From a bacterium (GTDB lineage Bacteria; SZUA-79; Acidulodesulfobacterales; Acidulodesulfobacteraceae): a stretch of 38,932 nucleotides of DNA. Position numbers and translations under genes: made by a program. This document shows, piece after piece, positions 31,939 to 38,932 of the stretch. The notes below the pieces were generated by a model. That model saw only the letters and a list, made by a program, of their open reading frames with translations, was not told the origin of the DNA and made no database searches. Each line of letters begins with the position of its first letter. Position 1 is the stretch's first letter. The stretch lies in the NCBI GenBank assembly GCA_021794255.1, contig JAJYRF010000067.1:1-38932 (forward strand), read 5' to 3'.

Positions 31939-32243
31939 TATAAAATATACAAAAAATCTAAAAACGGCATTGGTATTAGAATAACCAAAGAACGATAGTT
32001 CCATATTACGAAAAACCACGACGATATTGCAGGTTATTATGATTATATATTAGAAAGCATTGAAAACCCCGATTTTATAATAAAAGGCTATAATGATGTG
32101 CTAATTGCATTAAAGAAATTTTCCGAAATTAAGTTTTAGCCGTTATATATAAAAAATCGGATAAAACAGATGGATTTGTTATTACAGCGTACTTTACTAA
32201 TAAGATAAAGTTGGAAAATGAGGAAATTTTATGGAAAAAATAA
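31939..32243 (+). pseudogene. Decayed toxin-like nuclease gene upstream of DUF2283
   Basis: Translation in one frame gives IRITKER, an amber stop at 31996-31998 where Trp would be expected (TGG to TAG), then FHITKNHDDIAGYYDYILES, IENPDFIIKGYNDVLIALKKF. At the T-run 32134-32137 a one-base loss shifts the frame, after which LAVIYKKSDKTDGFVITAYF and TNKIKLENEEILW continue to TAA 32241-32243, overlapping the DUF2283 ATG. The pattern (KERWxHI, ENPDxI, VIYK, GFVITAYFT) fits small nuclease toxins that commonly precede DUF2283 genes. No ATG remains at the 5' end. So: start lost, nonsense mutation, frameshift. Confidence 0.78.
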
Positions 32244-32476
32244 CTATTGATTCAAAGATTATAGGCGATATTTCTAAAATTACGCCGTACCTTTTAAACT
32301 TGCCTAAAAAAAGAATGTGGATAGATTACGACGAAGAAGCAGATGTTCTATATGTTAGCTTTAAAAAGCCTCAGCAAGCAACCGATTCCGAAATGTTAAA
32401 AAACGGCATTTTGTTAAGGTACAGCGGTAAAGATATTATTGGTTTAACGATATTGGATGCATCAAGGAGAGGATAG
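32231..32476 (+). CDS. DUF2283 protein, probable orphan antitoxin
   Basis: 81-aa protein whose core WIDYDEEADVLYVSFKKPQQ (residues 30-49) followed by NGILLRYSGKDIIGLTILDAS is the DUF2283 signature (DxxADxLYI...G..I.Y...G.ivGIeIl.aS). DUF2283 genes usually follow a small toxin or nuclease gene, and here that gene is broken while this one is intact. Start ATG overlaps the old toxin frame, with AGGAAA about 7 bp upstream. The longer than usual N-terminus (about 25 residues before the core) is intact. Confidence 0.82.
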   Translation: MEKITIDSKIIGDISKITPYLLNLPKKRMWIDYDEEADVLYVSFKKPQQATDSEMLKNGILLRYSGKDIIGLTILDASRRG

Positions 32477-32704
32477 CGGCAACAATTTATAATAAACCAA
32501 TAAATCAAGACAGTAATTTTAAAAATTTGTTATATTATTAATAATAAGTTTTATAGACAGTCTTTTAAAGAAATTAAACGGATTAACTAATATTTTTAAA
32601 AAATTATTAAAAATAGAATTTCCTAGAAGCTATAAAATTAGAGTTTATAATATGGGAGAAGCTTCAGAATGTATATTGAAAAAACCGAAGCGAAAAAAAT
32701 ATAG

Positions 32705-34708
32705 ATGGGTATATTTAATTTTGTATCCGATTTCAAACCGACAGGCGACCAGCCGAAGGCTATAGAGTCAATCGTTAATGGAATAAAAAATAAAAATTAT
32801 AAATACCAGACATTGCTTGGAGTTACAGGTTCCGGAAAAACTTTTACTATGGCGCATACTATTAACGAGCTTAATAGACCTGCGCTTATAATCGCTCCCA
32901 ATAAAACACTTGCAGGTCAACTTTATTCTGAATTCAAGTCTTTGTTTCCGGAAAATGCCGTTGAATTTTTTATAAGCTATTACGATTATTATCAGCCTGA
33001 GGCTTATGTTCCTTCAAAAGATTTATATATTGAAAAAGATTCCTCTATAAACGATCAAATAGACAAAATGAAACATTCCGCTACAAGGTCTATTTTATCG
33101 CGCAGAGATGTTATTGTTATAGCAAGCGTATCGTGTATTTACGGTCTCGGTTCTCCTGAAACGTACGGCAGTATGCTTTTAGAAGTTAAGAAAGGGCAGC
33201 AGATTGAAATGAAAGAAGTTTTAAGCAAATTAACGGAGATTAGATACGACAGAAACGATATAGATTTTCACAGAGGCGTATTTAGAGTCAGAGGCGATAT
33301 TATAGATGTTTTTCCTGCTTACGAAGAAGAAATTGCTATAAGAATTGAATTTTTTGGAAGCGAAATTTCAATGATTGCCGAAATTGACCCGCTAAGAGGA
33401 AAAATAATAAGAAAATTAAATAAAACGGCTATTTACCCTGCGTCGCATTATGTTGCCGATGAATCGACACTAAAATATGCGGTTAAATCAATTAGAAAAG
33501 AACTTGCCGACAGACTTTTAGAATTGAAATCTATAGGGAAACTTGTTGAAGCTCAGAGATTAGAACAAAGAACGCTTTATGATATTGAGATGATAGAAGA
33601 AATGGGTTATTGTTCAGGCATTGAAAATTATTCAAGGCATTTAACCGGCAGAAAAAAAGGCGAAGCGCCGCCTACTCTTTTAGACTATTTTCCGGAAGAT
33701 TTTATTATTTTTGTTGATGAATCTCATGTAAGCATACCTCAAATCAGAGGAATGTATAATGGAGATATATCCAGAAAATCTACATTAGTTGAATACGGTT
33801 TTAGGCTTCCCTGCGCTCTTGATAACAGACCGTTAAATTTTGACGAATTTAGTTCTCATATAAAAAATATGTTGTTTGTTTCGGCTACGCCTGCCGATTA
33901 TGAAATTAGCGCCAGTTCGCAGGTTATAGAACAAATAATCCGCCCCACGGGTCTTATTGACCCTGCGGTAGAGGTTAGGCCTGTTGCTAATCAGGTTGAC
34001 GATATAATAAGCGAAATTAAAAAAACTGTTAAAGGTGGAGGAAGAGTTCTCGTTACTACTTTAACAAAAAAAATCTCTGAAGATTTATCCGAATTTTTGC
34101 TTGACAGCGGAGTAAAAGCTAAATATTTACATTCAGATATAGCTTCTTTGGAAAGATTTAAAATAATTAGAGAGCTAAGACTCGGAGAATTTGACGTGCT
34201 TGTCGGTATAAATCTATTAAGGGAAGGGCTTGATATTCCCGAGGTGGAGCTTATCGGCATACTTGATGCTGATAAAGAAGGGTTTTTACGCTCTAAAACA
34301 TCCCTTATACAAACAATAGGCCGCGCTGCAAGAAATATTAAAGGTCATGTTATTTTATACGGAGATAAAATTACCGATTCTATGGCTTTTGCAATTTCCG
34401 AGACGGAACGCAGAAGAAAATTACAGGAAGCATATAATATAAAAAATAATATTACCCCTCAATCTATAAAGAAAAATATTGCAGAACTTCTAACCACAAT
34501 TTTTGAACAGGATTATGTCGATTCCTCAGGCGGTATTGATGGAGACAATATTGTTATATTAGATTCTGCAACAGCTGAAAAAAAGATAAAGAATTTATCT
34601 AAATTAATGAAAAAGTATTCTAAAGAATTTAATTTTGAAGAAGCAGCCCGTATAAGAGATGAAATAAACTCAATTAAAAAACAGATGCTTTTGCTTGATG
34701 CGGTATAA
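32705..34708 (+). CDS. uvrB: UvrABC excision nuclease subunit B
   Basis: DNA helicase-like damage-verification subunit of nucleotide excision repair. Visible: [15 protein letters not shown], Walker [27 protein letters not shown] from the beta-hairpin region, IFVDESH (DEAD-type box), [10 protein letters not shown], then [28 protein letters not shown] and QTIGRAARN of motor domain 2. A C-terminal UVR domain ([20 protein letters not shown]) binds UvrC. The 667-aa length is normal and there is no insertion, unlike its partner uvrC downstream. ATG 32705 has no clear Shine-Dalgarno site. The last codons and stop show an 11-bp tandem duplication (TGCGGTATAAA). Confidence 0.97.
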   Translation: MGIFNFVSDFKPTGDQPKAIESIVNGIKNKNYKYQTLLGVTGSGKTFTMAHTINELNRPALIIAPNKTLAGQLYSEFKSLFPENAVEFFISYYDYYQPEAYVPSKDLYIEKDSSINDQIDKMKHSATRSILSRRDVIVIASVSCIYGLGSPETYGSMLLEVKKGQQIEMKEVLSKLTEIRYDRNDIDFHRGVFRVRGDIIDVFPAYEEEIAIRIEFFGSEISMIAEIDPLRGKIIRKLNKTAIYPASHYVADESTLKYAVKSIRKELADRLLELKSIGKLVEAQRLEQRTLYDIEMIEEMGYCSGIENYSRHLTGRKKGEAPPTLLDYFPEDFIIFVDESHVSIPQIRGMYNGDISRKSTLVEYGFRLPCALDNRPLNFDEFSSHIKNMLFVSATPADYEISASSQVIEQIIRPTGLIDPAVEVRPVANQVDDIISEIKKTVKGGGRVLVTTLTKKISEDLSEFLLDSGVKAKYLHSDIASLERFKIIRELRLGEFDVLVGINLLREGLDIPEVELIGILDADKEGFLRSKTSLIQTIGRAARNIKGHVILYGDKITDSMAFAISETERRRKLQEAYNIKNNITPQSIKKNIAELLTTIFEQDYVDSSGGIDGDNIVILDSATAEKKIKNLSKLMKKYSKEFNFEEAARIRDEINSIKKQMLLLDAV

Positions 34709-34876
34709 ATGCGGTATAAAATTATGTATGGCACATAGGGGATTTGCGGACATTATTAATTATTGATATAAATTAAATTATATATCAAATTATATTATAA
34801 ATATCATGACGATTTAATTCTAATAAGAATATTGCACACTTGTTATAATAAATAATATATAGAATTATATATAAAT

Positions 34877-37231
34877 ATGAGCAATGATTTAATTAACAAA
34901 CTTAAGTCCTTATCTAATTCTCCCGGTGTTTATCTTATGAAAAACATAGAAGGAGATATTATTTATGTCGGCAAAGCGAAAAATATTAAAAAAAGAGTCT
35001 CTCAGTATTTTTCAAATAAGAAAACCGATGTTAAAACAGAACATCTCGTATCTAAAATCAAAGACTTTGAAACTATTGTAGTTAATAACGAAGTTGAAGC
35101 TTTTTTGCTTGAAAACAATTTGATAAAAAATTATAAACCTAAATATAATATAAGTTTAAAAGACGATAAAACATATCCGTATTTAAAAATTACAAATAAT
35201 TATAAAAATAATAAAACCAATGCCACAAAAAGCATACGCCTTAAAATTAACCCCGCTGATTTTCCTTATATAATAAAAACCCGTTCCTATGATAAAAATT
35301 CTGGAGAATATTTTGGACCTTATTCAAATGTTAAAGCCGTAGCCGATTTTATTAAAATGATAAATAAAATATTTAAAATCAGAACATGCAATGATACTAA
35401 ATTTAAATTATTTGTTTCAAAAGGTAAACCGTGCGTATATTATCAAATAAACAGATGTTTTGCTCCATGCTGCGGCTATATTCTTCCTGAAGATTATAAT
35501 AATTTAATAAAAGAAGCAAAAATGGTTTTGCAGGGTAAAAACAATCAGATAATTAAAGATTTGAAAAAGACAATGGATAAATATGTAAAGGAACAAAATT
35601 TTGAAGTTGCTATAAAAATAAGAGATAAAATTAACAGTCTGTCCGTTATTTCGGCAAGTCAGTCGACAGTTATAGCAGACGGAAAAAATATTGATGCCAT
35701 AGGCTGTTATTCCGAAAATAATGCATCGGTAATTGATTTGATAATGATAAGAAACGGAAAGATGATAGATTCAAAAAATTATTATTTTAAAAATGTTTAT
35801 TTGACCGACAAAGAAATGATATCATCATTTTTAGATCAGTATTATATTTCAAAAAGCAGCGGCGAAAATATGAATTTAATTCCTGATGAAATTTTGCTTC
35901 CTTTTGAAATAAATATTGAAAATAGAAATATCTTAATAGAATTTTTTAAAAATACATTAAAAAAAATTATTAAATTAACTGTTTCTAAGAATGAGAAGAA
36001 TAAAAATCTTGTTATGATAGCAGTCAATAATGCAAAAAATAATTTTTACGAAAAAAATATAATTAAAGCAAATATAGGTTTATATTCTATTGATAATAAC
36101 AACAACGATAATAACAATAACAACAATAATAACAACAATAACAATAATAACAACGGCAGTAATAATATATACAATAAAATATGTCCTGAAAATAATATTG
36201 AAAATAAAATAAATATTGACGACAATATAAATATATATGCAAATAAACAATTAAATAGCGGCATAAAAGGAAGTTTAAATCCGCAAAATTTTGACAATAA
36301 TAATATAGAGGAAAATAATGATAAAAATAAAGAAACAAATTTTGGCTACAATTACGGCAGAGAAATATTGCTTAAATCTTTAAAGCAATATTTAAATCTT
36401 AAAAAAATACCTCAAATTATTGAATGTTTTGATATATCTAATATTTCGGGAACTTATCCCGTGGCTTCCAAAGTTGTTTTTAAAGACGGATTAAAAGAAA
36501 CTTCTTTATATAGAAAATATAAAATAAGGTCAAAGAACACTCCCGACGATTATGCAATGATGTATGAAGTAATAACTCGGAGGTTTAAAAATGCCACTGA
36601 CGGCAAAGATCCACTGCCCGATTTGATAATGGCAGACGGAGGGAAAGGACAGCTGAATGTATTTATGGAAGTAAAAAAAGAATTTAAAGATTATATTAGC
36701 GAAGATGATATGCCTGATATAATTTCTATTGCTAAAGTAAAAGAAAATAGCAAATATAATAAATACTCCAAATACAGTGAATATGACAAAAATATCAAAT
36801 ATGGAGAATATACTAAATATAACAGAAGTAATAAAAATAATAAAAATGAAAAAGAAAAAAACAACAAAGATGCAAATATAATTAAAAATAAATATGAAGA
36901 CGATAGCATTTATAAAAAAAACCTTGTCGATAAAATATATCTGCCTAATAGGAAAAATGAGGTTAATCTTCCTCTAAAATTAATTTTATTTTTAATGTCA
37001 ATACGCGATGAAGCCCATAGATTTGCTATAACGTTTCATAGTTCTTTAAAAAGAAAATCGGTTGTAACATCCGAGCTTATAAATATTAAAGGAGTTGGTT
37101 TAGAATCATATAAAAAACTTGTAGATTCATTTGGAGATGTAAATAAAATTAAACAATTATCAATAGAAGAATTGTCAAAATGCGTTAATTCAAGAATTGC
37201 TAAAATGATTTACGAACATTTTAATAATTAG
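34877..37231 (+). CDS. uvrC: UvrABC excision nuclease subunit C with long Asn-rich insertions
   Basis: Makes both incisions in nucleotide excision repair. Domains: GIY-YIG nuclease (SPGVYLMKNIEGDIIYVGKA, about 15-34), Cys-containing region with C-x-Y-x2-I-x-R-C-x-A-P-C (about 186-198), UVR domain (KEQNFEVAIKIRDKINSL, about 238-255), RNase H-like nuclease (IECFDISNISGTYPV, IMADGGKGQLN, about 585-595) and tandem helix-hairpin-helix (IKGVGLESYKKLV). UvrC is typically about 600 aa; here 784. The excess lies in two insertions: about 400-492, including a nearly unbroken run of about 20 Asn (DNA about 36092-36160), and about 623-685, rich in Lys/Tyr/Asn/Ser. Both flank the RNase H core and catalytic motifs are intact. 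Follows uvrB by 168 bp. Confidence 0.96.
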   Translation: MSNDLINKLKSLSNSPGVYLMKNIEGDIIYVGKAKNIKKRVSQYFSNKKTDVKTEHLVSKIKDFETIVVNNEVEAFLLENNLIKNYKPKYNISLKDDKTYPYLKITNNYKNNKTNATKSIRLKINPADFPYIIKTRSYDKNSGEYFGPYSNVKAVADFIKMINKIFKIRTCNDTKFKLFVSKGKPCVYYQINRCFAPCCGYILPEDYNNLIKEAKMVLQGKNNQIIKDLKKTMDKYVKEQNFEVAIKIRDKINSLSVISASQSTVIADGKNIDAIGCYSENNASVIDLIMIRNGKMIDSKNYYFKNVYLTDKEMISSFLDQYYISKSSGENMNLIPDEILLPFEINIENRNILIEFFKNTLKKIIKLTVSKNEKNKNLVMIAVNNAKNNFYEKNIIKANIGLYSIDNNNNDNNNNNNNNNNNNNNNGSNNIYNKICPENNIENKINIDDNINIYANKQLNSGIKGSLNPQNFDNNNIEENNDKNKETNFGYNYGREILLKSLKQYLNLKKIPQIIECFDISNISGTYPVASKVVFKDGLKETSLYRKYKIRSKNTPDDYAMMYEVITRRFKNATDGKDPLPDLIMADGGKGQLNVFMEVKKEFKDYISEDDMPDIISIAKVKENSKYNKYSKYSEYDKNIKYGEYTKYNRSNKNNKNEKEKNNKDANIIKNKYEDDSIYKKNLVDKIYLPNRKNEVNLPLKLILFLMSIRDEAHRFAITFHSSLKRKSVVTSELINIKGVGLESYKKLVDSFGDVNKIKQLSIEELSKCVNSRIAKMIYEHFNN
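36092..36162 (+). repeat. AAC/AAT trinucleotide tract encoding poly-Asn in uvrC
   Basis: Mixed AAC and AAT codons, interrupted only by two GAT and a few changes, encode the Asn run at residues about 406-428 of UvrC. Mixing of synonymous codons implies either selection for Asn or age, because a pure slippage product would be uniform. Confidence 0.9.
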
Positions 37232-37311
37232 CTTTAATTCCTTATAAAATACAAACGATGACTATTTTATATAGTTGATTTATCAATATTTAAACAGTCT
37301 ATTTATTTAAC

Positions 37312-38601
37312 TTATTTAACATATTTTTTTAATTTATCAATTAAAATTTTATTTTCTTTCCTTTTCTTAATTGCTATTCTAAAAAAACTATCGTCTAAAC
37401 AATTGTAATTGCCGGCATATCTTATTAAAATATCTGAATTTAATAAATAATTTTTAAGATTTAATGCGCTGCCGGAAATATTTTGATAAGTTTCTGAATT
37501 TATTGTATTTACGATATTATTACTATAATAGTTGTTATGATAGCCGTAATTAATTTGATTATAATAATTATAATTACGACTTTGATAATTATTTGAATTA
37601 TTTTCTGTTTTTATCTTTATAAGCAAAAAATTTGCCTCTCCGTATATTATTTTAAAAACTTTAAATTTTAAAAGATCGTTATACATTTCTTTTTTTAATT
37701 TATTAACACATTGAATAGTATCTGTAATATATTTTTTGTCCGACAAAGAAGAAATAGCCAAGGCTGAAGCTAATCCGCTTATTTCCCATGGAACAGCCGT
37801 GTTTATTATTTTTACAATATTTTTTTTACAGCTTAATATATAGCCTAATCTTTCCCCCGGTATTGCAAAAAATTTCGTCATAGATCTTAAAACAATTAAA
37901 TTATCAAATTCTTCTATTAAGTGTTTTGATGAATATTCTTCTTTAAAATCCATAAAAGATTCGTCTAAAATTAAATATATGTTTTTATACCGGCATAACT
38001 TTAGAATTTCTTTAATAATGCCGACAGGCGTAATTATTCCCGCAGGATTAGAAGGACTTGCTATAAATATAAAATCATTTTCCCGTAAATTTTTTATTTT
38101 ATCAATAAACTCTGCCAAATTATTATTTATTAATTTAAATTCTTCTTCAAAACATGTACATTGATGTACCGTGTTTATTTTTAAAACTCTGCATGCCCTT
38201 TTATACTCGGCAAATGAAGGTTCTGCTATTAGTGCATTTTCAGGTTTAAATACAGATAATATTCTATAAATTAAGTTTGTCGCCCCAGTGCTTATAGCAA
38301 TATTGGCATTATGAACATAATGATAATCGCAAAGTTTATTTGTTAATCTTTCAGGATAAACTTCAGGATAATTTTCAATTAAAAATTTAAGTAATTTAGT
38401 ATTTTTTAAAATATATAAAGCATTTTTACTTAATCCTAAAGGGTTTATATTTGCCGAAAAATCAATTTTTTTTTTAGCCTCATTAAAAAAATTCAAAATA
38501 TCGTATTCATTATCATTTTTATTGAATTCTTTAAATAAATTTCCACCATGTTCAAATTGTTTGCTATTTATTGAATTATCATAATTATTTTCAAATTTCA
38601 T
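37312..38601 (-). CDS. cobD: Threonine-phosphate decarboxylase CobD-like aminotransferase
   Basis: PLP enzyme of the histidinol-phosphate aminotransferase family. Features favouring CobD, which makes (R)-1-amino-2-propanol phosphate for the cobalamin nucleotide loop, are the HGGN at residues 18-21 and DFSANINPLG at 47-56. PLP-site residues: STGATNLIYR (phosphate/ring stacking region), SPSNPAG, DESF with Asp213, and Lys243 in SMTKFFAIPGERLGY. Length 429 aa against the usual 350-365; the surplus is an Asn/Tyr/Ser-rich insertion at about 332-377, immediately before the small-domain strand. It is convergent with uvrC (80 bp apart). No cobalamin riboswitch or other cob gene is in the window. HisC is the alternative, less likely because of HGGN. 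Confidence 0.85.
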   Translation of the reverse strand: MKFENNYDNSINSKQFEHGGNLFKEFNKNDNEYDILNFFNEAKKKIDFSANINPLGLSKNALYILKNTKLLKFLIENYPEVYPERLTNKLCDYHYVHNANIAISTGATNLIYRILSVFKPENALIAEPSFAEYKRACRVLKINTVHQCTCFEEEFKLINNNLAEFIDKIKNLRENDFIFIASPSNPAGIITPVGIIKEILKLCRYKNIYLILDESFMDFKEEYSSKHLIEEFDNLIVLRSMTKFFAIPGERLGYILSCKKNIVKIINTAVPWEISGLASALAISSLSDKKYITDTIQCVNKLKKEMYNDLLKFKVFKIIYGEANFLLIKIKTENNSNNYQSRNYNYYNQINYGYHNNYYSNNIVNTINSETYQNISGSALNLKNYLLNSDILIRYAGNYNCLDDSFFRIAIKKRKENKILIDKLKKYVK

Positions 38602-38932
38602 ATTTAATTAATATATTTAATATATTTAATAATTTAATCTATTTATTTTATTTAATATTTATTTAAATTGGCTGAAATTATTTTTAATTATTTAATTATT
38701 TTTTTAATTTTAATTATTTATAGAATTATTTACTTAAATTATAAATTATAAATTAAGCTAAGCCAAGTTTAATTATTTACTCAAAGTTGCCGATAGTAAA
38801 TTTTACTCCTGATGCATTGTAATATATTTAATAATTTTTATCGGCAATTTTTTAATTTAATTATAATTTATTAACTATTAAACTAAACTAAACTAAATTA
38901 ATAACTAAACTAAATTAAACTAATAACTAAAT
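38602..38932. other. Gene-free AT-rich region upstream of cobD
   Basis: No coding sequence. TTGCCGATA (38787-38795) and TATCGGCAA (38839-38847) form a 9-bp inverted pair with a 43-nt loop, followed by six T on the plus strand. Its function is unclear (a loose terminator for rightward transcription, or a binding site). On the minus strand this includes GCCGATAA, the FliA -10 consensus, but without a fitting TAAA at 15 bp. The end (about 38880-38932) repeats TAACTAAACTAAATTAA-like units. Confidence 0.5.

Noticed and set aside
32652..32760. Short frame MGEASECILKKP... upstream of uvrB
   Set aside because: It runs out of frame into the uvrB start, has no ribosome site and no recognisable family; uvrB is certain.
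36046..36338. Leu/Tyr/Cys-rich minus-strand frames opposite uvrC
   Set aside because: They are the antisense reading of the AAC/AAT tract, with no ribosome site, and lie within a solid gene.
37312..38601. Histidinol-phosphate aminotransferase (HisC) as identity
   Set aside because: HGGN near the N-terminus and DFSANINPLG favour CobD; no his genes are near. HisC is not fully excluded.
38602..38932. Cobalamin riboswitch upstream of cobD
   Set aside because: No B12-box-like sequence or suitable multi-stem architecture is visible.

Overview
The window is very AT-rich DNA from a motile Gram-negative bacterium. Evidence is a type IV pilus secretin operon, a flagellin/FliD/FliS cluster with large glycosyltransferases, TusA-like sulfur carrier and CobD genes, and Shine-Dalgarno sites of the GGAG type. 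The gene set and extreme AT bias would fit an uncultured deltaproteobacterium-like lineage (for example sulfur-cycling acidophiles of the Acidulodesulfobacterales/SZUA-79 kind), but no rRNA or other marker is present, so this placement is inference.

Layout. (1) 1-4981: type IV pilus operon pilM, pilN, a fused pilO-pilP, and a short pilQ, driven from a good sigma70-type promoter at about 217-245 and preceded by four tandem copies of a 13-bp Shine-Dalgarno-containing unit. (2) 5122-8542: folE2, aroC and aroK (folate/queuosine precursor and shikimate pathway), echoing the widespread pilQ-aro neighbourhood. (3) 9213-13641: fliC, flaG-like gene, fliD, fliS. (4) 13628-25870: a probable flagellin-glycosylation island with two GT9 enzymes, a Maf-like/CgeB fusion, a small unknown protein, a 945-residue multidomain GT2 protein and a tandem GT2-GT2 protein. 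(5) 25871-28147: an accessory patch with relic IS-like ends and two paralogous HEPN/MNT toxin-antitoxin pairs in opposite gene order (HEPN-MNT, then MNT-HEPN). (6) 28319-32476: tusA-like, aldo/keto reductase, DUF167, a beta-CASP ribonuclease and a DUF2283 gene preceded by the wreck of its probable toxin partner. (7) 32705-38601: uvrB and uvrC on the plus strand, then cobD on the minus strand.

Two themes run through the window. First, many otherwise ordinary enzymes (FolE2, AroC, AroK, UvrC, CobD, PilO-PilP, several glycosyltransferases) carry long Asn/Lys/Asp-rich low-complexity insertions at domain boundaries or loops while their catalytic motifs stay intact, resembling the situation in Plasmodium. 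Second, intergenic DNA is full of short tandem duplications (7, 8, 13, 19, 24, about 75 bp), some of which include translation signals. No CRISPR array, tRNA, rRNA, intact transposase or prophage was seen.
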